A DNA stretch of 6,624 bases from an uncultured Verrucomicrobiota bacterium. Its GTDB lineage: Bacteria; Verrucomicrobiota; Kiritimatiellia; RFP12; UBA1067. The notes beneath the pieces were generated by a model that saw only the letters and a program-made list of their open reading frames with translations, was not told the DNA's origin and did no database searches. Shown here in pieces: positions 1 to 3,685 of this stretch (position 1 is the stretch's first letter; every line of letters starts with the position of its first letter). The translations under genes were made by a program, and so were the position numbers. Where the stretch lies: NCBI GenBank assembly GCA_945483525.1, contig CALYRV010000086.1, positions 1 to 6,624 on the forward strand. Direction: 5' to 3'.

Positions 1-8
1 ATAATACT

Positions 9-113
9 TTAGAAATTGTCATTTGCGGTCGCTGATTCTTTGGTGCTGCCGACAGGCGCTGGCACGCCTCCCATCACCACGGCGACCTGGCGACCTCCGT
101 CGTCACCCAAGCG
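9..113 (-). other. In-frame open extension after the TAG of the 218-residue gene
   Basis: Directly after the TAG at 116-114 the same frame stays open for 34 codons to a TAA at 11-9. It contains VAVVMGGVPAP and ends KESATANDNF. It could be amber readthrough, a nonsense mutation in a longer gene, a tiny separate ORF from the ATG at about 74, or chance. A direct repeat GGCGACCT x2 (81-96) lies within it. No terminator was seen. Confidence 0.25.
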
Positions 114-770
114 CTAAAACCGGAATACATCACTCAAACGATCTATGAGATTCCACCACACCCGAACAATCGGCTTCACCCCATTGACAGCGGAGAAAAA
201 TAATGATAACTTATTGTCAACGAAAGGCGCATTGGCTTCTTCCTGGTCTTTTCCAGGATCGGTTGCCCGTGCGCCTTGAGCTTTGTACATCGACACGGTG
301 GTGATTGTCGACGAGCGAACAGCGTTCCCTCCCGGCCTGCGGCACTCCTTGACGGAAAAGCGGACAAAATATTCGCCCATGTCGCAATCGAACCGACATA
401 CGTACTGATGGTACCACAAGACATCAGGATGCCGCTTATGTCCCGGCTCATCCGTCTCCGGCTCCGTCCATACATGCAGCGACCTTTTGAAAAGAACGTC
501 AAACGCCGCCGCCAAACGACGGATGTCCGCGCCGCTCGCCCCAAGCATCTTTCCTGCGCTGGAAGCGGGAATCACAACCATCCGTCCGTCCGATTCATTA
601 CGAATTTGCCCAAACCGGATGAACCGATCCTTGATCGCCCTCTTGTCCGCAAGATATTCTACCACTCCCAATTTCACAACCGCCATCGCCAAAATTGTCG
701 CAGGATGGCGCACAATACGCCACTCTTTACTCAGACGATGATGTCGAAAAAACTGCTTAAGCTTCTTCAT
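114..770 (-). CDS. Uncharacterised 218-residue protein, possible LPD3-like domain
   Basis: The start at 770 is supported by GGAG 6 nt upstream. Residues 1-40 are basic with a hydrophobic stretch (ATILAMAVVKLGVVEYL, 24-40) that is too charged around it to be a confident membrane segment. Residues 62-165 look like one alpha/beta domain: VVIPASSAGKMLGASGADIRRLAAAFDVL, then a long linker with HPDVLWYHQYVCRFDCDMGEYFVRFSVKE, then TITTVSMYKAQ. This resembles, weakly and from memory, the LPD3-type domains found in phage or conjugative polyvalent proteins ('...ykryhyfa..v..dgk.y.vrltvkE...'), some related to barnase/EndoU/RelE-like folds. No catalytic set can be assigned. The C-terminus (190-218) is hydrophobic and Trp-rich. 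It follows the R-M genes in the same orientation and may be an accessory, defence or mobile-element gene. The frame stays open for 34 codons beyond its TAG. Confidence 0.6.
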   Translation of the reverse strand: MKKLKQFFRHHRLSKEWRIVRHPATILAMAVVKLGVVEYLADKRAIKDRFIRFGQIRNESDGRMVVIPASSAGKMLGASGADIRRLAAAFDVLFKRSLHVWTEPETDEPGHKRHPDVLWYHQYVCRFDCDMGEYFVRFSVKECRRPGGNAVRSSTITTVSMYKAQGARATDPGKDQEEANAPFVDNKLSLFFSAVNGVKPIVRVWWNLIDRLSDVFRF

Positions 771-939
771 GCCTTACTCCGTGTAATAGCATATCATTTC
801 CTTTCACCGCCATCTGCGCCGCCTATGCCAAGTCAAACCAATGTTTTCAGGACTCACAGCTACGCCAGCACTTCCATCGCATCTGTCGGCTTCGAGGTTC
901 TGCGATCAATCTGCCAACAGGCGGCAAAAAATGCACCGA
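771..939. other. Intergenic spacer without recognised genes
   Basis: This 169-bp spacer separates the DpnD-like ORF from the 218-residue gene. It holds the GGAG ribosome site of the latter (780-777, 6 nt from the ATG at 770). A TTGACT on the minus strand (about 837-832) could be a -35, but no matching -10 was found at standard spacing. No terminator, repeat or small gene is evident. Confidence 0.5.
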
Positions 940-1116
940 CTACCCGCAGCATCTGCACGAAGCCACATAGACAGAGACATCTTTCGCCGAAGATATTTCC
1001 CCGCGTCGCTCTGCCTCAAGTGCAACAACTCGAGCAAAACTTTCGTCCTCAGCTTCGACTACGACACAAACACGCTCTGTCTTTTCAATAATTACTTCGA
1101 AATGTTTTCCGCCCAT
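940..1116 (-). CDS. Small DpnD/PcfM-like protein
   Basis: The 58-residue product begins MGGKHFEVIIEKTERVCVVV, continues EAEDESFARVVALEAERRGEI, and ends VYVASCRCCG. The layout is a short beta strand 'FEVIIEKT', a second strand 'VCVVVEAEDE', a helix 'SFARVVALEAERRGEI', and a final strand. It matches what I know of the DpnD/PcfM-like domain, whose members typically read 'k.yeV.i.E.....v.veA.deeeAle.v...y..geI'. The biochemical role of that domain is unknown. DpnD itself is encoded in the DpnI restriction cassette of Streptococcus pneumoniae, so its position 46 nt behind a restriction gene is notable. The frame extends upstream to an ATG at 1152 and a GTG at 1155 (up to 71 residues), but that extension looks unlike the family and has no ribosome site. 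The terminal CRCC cluster is unusual. Confidence 0.55.
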   Translation of the reverse strand: MGGKHFEVIIEKTERVCVVVEAEDESFARVVALEAERRGEISSAKDVSVYVASCRCCG

Positions 1117-1123
1117 GGTGCAT

Positions 1124-1129
1124 ATTATA
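1124..1129 (-). promoter_or_regulatory. Possible -10 element for a near-leaderless DpnD-like transcript
   Basis: A perfect TATAAT (1129-1124) ends 7 nt before the ATG at 1116. Transcription would then start at or within a base or so of the ATG. No good -35 is seen 16-18 nt upstream (ATGTGT at best), and there is no Shine-Dalgarno before the ATG, which fits a leaderless reading but does not prove it. Confidence 0.3.
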
Positions 1130-1162
1130 CCAAACACACCGAGCGGACACATCACGATTAGA

Positions 1163-2011
1163 TTAGCACACGCTGAACTTAATCATCTTCGCTCGATTCA
1201 GCCGTGCCGGATTATCAGGATCCTTAATCTTCACATCTACAACTTCAAGTCTCGAGTTTTTCCGAGACAAATCGATCACACGTTCCGTCCCTGTCAGACG
1301 ATTCCATTTACTTTCGTTGATAAGACACATGAAATTCAGTTTCCGCCGCATATCGCGTTGATAAACATAACGAAACACATTCCATGGATTTTCAATCCCC
1401 CACATACCACGGATGCGAAGATACGTGACACCTAGAGGATCAACGCGATTGACGCGACCAAGTTCGCGCGTCGCCGCAAATTCCACCCCATCAATTGCGT
1501 TGACACCTTGTGCAATATGCGACTTGAGACGCAGGTAACACGACTCAGACGCGCAATAATCCAACCCGTAAACCATCACAAGATGTTTTAAAATATTGTT
1601 GTGAACAGATCCGACAACATACAACATGTCTTTTTCCGCCCAATTCTCAGAATTGCGGCACGCCTCCGAAATCATTGGACTGTCCGCTCGGATTACATGC
1701 TTCGGATAACTACTATTCAACGCTAGCGACGCATCAAGCGTTTCAATCTTTTTGACCTCAATTGCATCCCCACCCCGAAGCATGGCATCAGGTGGATTTG
1801 AATTGTTGCCTAGATACGAAAACACTTCTTCGAGTTTCTCCAGTCGCTCATCTTCTCGCATCTTAAATGTTCCGGCAAAAAGATCTTTTACGTATTCTTC
1901 AAGTGCGTCTCCCGCATTGTTGGCCCTATTCCGAGAGTGATATTCACTAACCAGTTTCGTTACGGGGTTTTCTACGAGATTTACAATAGCATCGACAATT
2001 GAATGTTGCAT
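1163..2011 (-). CDS. Type II restriction endonuclease, NgoPII family (predicted GGCC)
   Basis: The 282-residue enzyme is predicted to cleave unmethylated GGCC DNA. I chose the ATG at 2011 because GGAGGA lies 5 nt upstream (2021-2016). An earlier in-frame ATG at 2038 would overlap the methyltransferase and has no such site. The catalytic PD-(D/E)XK signature is visible: NPPD with Asp75, then DAIEVKK with Glu85 and Lys87. Segments I associate with the NgoPII family are NRANNAGDALEEYVKDLFA (28-46), VFSYLGNNSNPPD (63-75), LALNSSYPK (96-104), MVYGLDY (146-152) and ELGRVNRVDPLGVTYLRIRG (183-202), the last including MWGIENPW after it. Length is close to the roughly 280 residues I recall for the family. 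It follows the cognate methyltransferase directly, the usual order for safe establishment of both activities. The protein looks intact, with no frameshift. Confidence 0.92.
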   Translation of the reverse strand: MQHSIVDAIVNLVENPVTKLVSEYHSRNRANNAGDALEEYVKDLFAGTFKMREDERLEKLEEVFSYLGNNSNPPDAMLRGGDAIEVKKIETLDASLALNSSYPKHVIRADSPMISEACRNSENWAEKDMLYVVGSVHNNILKHLVMVYGLDYCASESCYLRLKSHIAQGVNAIDGVEFAATRELGRVNRVDPLGVTYLRIRGMWGIENPWNVFRYVYQRDMRRKLNFMCLINESKWNRLTGTERVIDLSRKNSRLEVVDVKIKDPDNPARLNRAKMIKFSVC

Positions 2012-2024
2012 TGTTTCCTCCACT

Positions 2025-3038
2025 TCACACCACGCCATGGCGTATGAGACAATTCAATATCTGTTTCCCGACCGCAAATGCAAAATTCACCGGAACCGCG
2101 TTACCAATCATCTTATAACCCATGTTCACATCCGTATACAAAAATTCAAAATCATCTGGGAATCCCTGGATCCTTGCACATTCACGAACTGTCAATCGCC
2201 GATACAGATGTTCTTTCCCCTTGACAAAACGCATGTCGTTTGGACCGAACTTTTCCATCTTTGGAGCTTGTGGGTGAAGCTGACATTGACGCCCTGATGC
2301 CTGAACAGTGAACGCTGGCTCATCCCACGCTTTCACACGATTTCTACTCATGAATATTGTTGAATAGTTTCCTGTAAAATACTCATGGTTAAGAATCTTC
2401 AAGTCGGTGCGATGTTTGTTCTTCGGACTGGCCGGAACAGCCGTATCGCGCAAATCCCAAATCGCGTCGCGCATCGTCAACGGTCGCTCGTGCAAAGGTG
2501 CAGGGTACTCAAAATCATGTATGCCAAGATCCTTCCGAAATCCGACATAAAAGACTCGCTCCCGAATCTGAGGAACATGATAATCGTTCGAATTCAACAA
2601 CTTGTACTGTGCGTCATATCCCGCATCCCCAAACAGTTTCACTATGTTCTTCACTGCTTCTGCATTTCGCCCTGCCAGCATGCCAGAGACATTCTCTGCC
2701 ACAAAGAAAAACGGCTGCTTACTTTTGAGTATTGGAATGTAATCAAAAAAGAGTTGCCCTCGCGGGTCATTTATTCCGCCTAGAGACCCCGCCTCGCTCC
2801 AACTTTGACACGGAGGACCTCCAATCAAACCAACAACATCATTTGGTAAATCGCCTTCAACCACTTTCCGCACATCTCCCTCAATCAGTATTGTGTGCGT
2901 ATGATTTTTACGATATGTCGGGCAAATCTCAGGATCGAATTCATTTGCCACGGCCACATTGAACCCTGCTTTTTCAAAGCCCAAATCCATGCCACCTGCA
3001 CCTGCAAACAGCGAGATCAAATTCAGTTTCTTTTTCAT
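2025..3038 (-). CDS. DNA (cytosine-5) methyltransferase, M.HaeIII/M.NgoPII type, predicted GGCC
   Basis: The 337-residue enzyme is predicted to methylate cytosine at C5 using S-adenosylmethionine, protecting host DNA from the partner endonuclease. The motif order is that of C5 methyltransferases: [17 protein letters not shown] (11-26); [15 protein letters not shown] with catalytic Cys77; VI, ENV (115-117); [16 protein letters not shown] (157-168); [20 protein letters not shown] (280-297); [14 protein letters not shown] (308-320). The target-recognition segment contains [20 protein letters not shown] and [13 protein letters not shown] (226-259). From memory this closely matches M.HaeIII and M.NgoPII, which methylate GGCC, so that specificity is inferred. 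Length agrees with M.HaeIII (about 330). It is the first gene of the R-M unit, behind a structured leader, and ends 13 nt before the endonuclease start. It is more AT-rich than the nuclease gene to the right, as expected for an acquired cassette. Confidence 0.95.
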   Translation of the reverse strand: MKKKLNLISLFAGAGGMDLGFEKAGFNVAVANEFDPEICPTYRKNHTHTILIEGDVRKVVEGDLPNDVVGLIGGPPCQSWSEAGSLGGINDPRGQLFFDYIPILKSKQPFFFVAENVSGMLAGRNAEAVKNIVKLFGDAGYDAQYKLLNSNDYHVPQIRERVFYVGFRKDLGIHDFEYPAPLHERPLTMRDAIWDLRDTAVPASPKNKHRTDLKILNHEYFTGNYSTIFMSRNRVKAWDEPAFTVQASGRQCQLHPQAPKMEKFGPNDMRFVKGKEHLYRRLTVRECARIQGFPDDFEFLYTDVNMGYKMIGNAVPVNFAFAVGKQILNCLIRHGVV

Positions 3039-3043
3039 TTCAT

Positions 3044-3049
3044 CCTCCT
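3044..3049 (-). promoter_or_regulatory. Ribosome binding site of the methyltransferase (AGGAGG)
   Basis: A full-consensus AGGAGG lies 5 nt before the ATG at 3038 and fixes that start. A 4-bp CCTG-GCGA-CAGG mini-hairpin (3073-3062 region) lies just upstream. The ACCTCC arm of the leader hairpin at 3309-3304 is complementary to this site and could sequester it at long range, which is inference only. Confidence 0.75.
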
Positions 3050-3085
3050 ATGGCGCGAACCTGTCGCCAGGGGATTCCGATACAG

Positions 3086-3165
3086 AAAAAGGCGCGCCCC
3101 TTCCCCTGTACTCTGCCGGAGCCCTTGGCGTGGCTCAATCGGAATACAGGAAGAAGGAACGCGCC
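3086..3165 (-). terminator. Leader terminator / attenuator hairpin upstream of the methyltransferase
   Basis: On the minus strand bases 3165-3145 pair with 3110-3091: 20 bp (16 Watson-Crick, 4 G-U) with one bulged C at 3153. Three more pairs (3144-3142 with 3113-3111) extend it. The apex holds an inner GAGCC/GGCTC hairpin (3136-3132 with 3123-3119). A T5 tract (3090-3086) follows directly. A competing pairing also exists: ATTCCGAT (3145-3138) with ATCGGAAT (3081-3074). A second is CAGGGGA (3108-3102) with TCCCCTG (3074-3068). It sits 48 nt upstream of the methyltransferase ATG. Confidence 0.6.
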
Positions 3166-3195
3166 CAGTGCATCGCTGCACATCGGCGCGTCCCC
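3155..3195 (-). promoter_or_regulatory. Candidate antiterminator hairpin
   Basis: On the minus strand GGGGACGCGCC (3195-3185) pairs with GGCGCGTTCCT (3165-3155): 9 Watson-Crick and 2 G-U pairs. It encloses a second stem GTGCA (3181-3177)/TGCAC (3172-3168) capped by a GCGA tetraloop. Bases 3165-3155 are also the 5' base of the terminator stem, so forming this hairpin removes the bottom 11 pairs of the terminator, next to its U tract. Confidence 0.5.
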
Positions 3196-3251
3196 GCAAC
3201 CATGTCGTTCGTCAAATGAAAAACCTGCAAGTATTTCCTGTGAACGCCGTG

Positions 3252-3267
3252 TTTGCGTAAACGCAAA
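3252..3267. repeat. Inverted repeat TTTGCGT-AA-ACGCAAA
   Basis: Perfect 7-bp arms are separated by 2 bp. As DNA this has the form of a small dimeric-regulator operator. As RNA it can form a 6-bp hairpin with a 4-nt loop. It lies about 125 nt downstream of the predicted transcription start, within the leader, so a roadblock site or a leader hairpin are both possible. Confidence 0.6.
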
Positions 3268-3397
3268 AATCAACTAATGCGGTCGGGGGTGGGCTTGGGA
3301 TACGGAGGTTTTCACCTCCTCATGAAGCGGAAGGGATTCCGCTTCTCCGCTGCCAGTTCCAGACCTATGTCATCCGGGCTTGCGCCCGAACGCCGCT

Positions 3398-3428
3398 ATT
3401 ATAGCAAAAAGTCGGCGCGGGGTGTCAG
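3398..3428 (-). promoter_or_regulatory. Sigma-70-type promoter for the leader and R-M operon
   Basis: The -10 is a perfect TATAAT (3403-3398) and the -35 is CTGACA (3428-3423), with a 19-nt spacer (18 if read as TGACAC). The expected start is near 3391, just before the first leader hairpin. The -35 sits in the loop of the upstream operon's terminator and the -10 just past its T tract, so termination and initiation share the same 43 bp. Confidence 0.5.
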
Positions 3429-3440
3429 GTACCTCGCGCC
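3406..3440 (-). terminator. Intrinsic terminator closing the nuclease operon
   Basis: On the minus strand, GGCGCG (3440-3435) pairs with CGCGCC (3419-3414) around a loop of about 15 nt, and a T5 run (3410-3406) follows after GAC. It starts 7 nt after the stop of the frameshifted ORF, where the nuclease transcript would be expected to end. The 3-nt gap before the T run and the modest stem make it moderate rather than strong. Confidence 0.5.
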
Positions 3441-3446
3441 AGCTCT

Positions 3447-3685
3447 TCAGTCAAACACCTGTCCCGGCAGGTCTTCGCGACGACGACCAAAGCGAGATAC
3501 CGGCGTTTGCGGTCCATCTGGATCGTTGAGCGTGATTCGCGGATCGATGAAACGCACCCGACCTGAATCTGCATCGAGGACCGTGTTGCGGCCGGGCTTC
3601 AGAAACCGATAGCGAAACGCCAAAGCCTTGTCTGTCCATTGAGTACCTCACCAACTCTCTCATCGTCCGTCATGCGGTTCCTCAT
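3447..3685 (-). pseudogene. Short coupled ORF, probably frameshifted
   Basis: The nuclease gene ends in an ATGA overlap: its TGA (3684-3682) overlaps an ATG at 3685-3683. That frame reads MRNRMTDDERVGEVLNGQ, then TRLWRFAIGF, and stops at 3599. From about 3640 the frame one base away stays open to a TGA at 3449-3447. It reads TDKALAFRYRFLKPGRN, then TVLDADSGRVRFIDPRITL, and ends REDLPGQVFD. This second half has normal-looking codon use for the GC-rich region but no ATG start of its own. One missing base between about 3640 and 3603 would join both parts into a protein of about 79 residues. I recognise no family. It could be a real decayed gene, a sequencing or assembly indel, or a coincidence of two open frames. 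A third frame (ATG at 3663) is also open but less protein-like. Confidence 0.45.

Larger units (their letters stand above)
3086..3391 (-). ncRNA. Structured leader RNA / candidate riboswitch or attenuator upstream of the methyltransferase
   Basis: This is the region from the predicted start to the U tract of the leader terminator. Hairpins on the minus strand, in order, are: CGGGC-GCAA-GCCCG (3388-3375); a 9-bp stem GAAGCGGAA with loop TCCC (3345-3324); GGAGGT-GAAA-ACCTCC (3319-3304); an inverted repeat around TTTGCG/CGCAAA (3267-3252); an 11-bp stem enclosing GTGCA-GCGA-TGCAC (3195-3155); and the terminator hairpin (3165-3091). Three loops are GNRA (GCAA, GAAA, GCGA) only when read on the minus strand, and the terminator and antiterminator stems contain G-U pairs only on that strand. 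Both facts support a minus-strand RNA. No known class (SAM, SAH, cobalamin, c-di-GMP, fluoride, SRP, RNase P, tmRNA, 6S) was recognised by eye. It could be a cis leader or a free sRNA of about 306 nt. Confidence 0.5.

Noticed and set aside
276..1091. Long plus-strand ORF of 271 codons
   Set aside because: It lies antisense to two better-supported minus-strand genes, has low-complexity composition rich in His/Arg/Pro, and has no ribosome site or recognisable motif.
2012..2038. Upstream ATG at 2038 as the endonuclease start
   Set aside because: It would overlap the methyltransferase by 14 bases and has no Shine-Dalgarno. The ATG at 2011 has GGAGGA at 5 nt and gives the family's expected length.
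3080..3166. Degenerate direct repeat ATACAG-AAAAAGG-CGCGCCC versus ATACAGGAAGAAGGAACGCGCCC
   Set aside because: The similarity is real, but the better description is the inverted pairing of 3091-3110 with 3145-3165. I see no sign of a mobile-element target duplication.
3040..3273. 77-codon minus-strand ORF ending one base before the methyltransferase ATG, a possible leader peptide
   Set aside because: The translation looks random, the ATG at 3273 has no ribosome site, and the region is explained by the antiterminator and terminator helices. The neat stop position (TGA at 3042-3040) is noted but not enough.
3290..3391. tRNA, SRP RNA, RNase P, 6S or tmRNA
   Set aside because: None of the diagnostic conserved segments of these RNAs (e.g. 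T-loop GGTTCGA, SRP GGAAG core, RNase P GAGGAAAGTCC) is present.
3040..3450. CRISPR array or integron attC site
   Set aside because: No regularly spaced direct repeats and no RYYYAAC/GTTRRRY core pair were found. The hairpins differ from one another.
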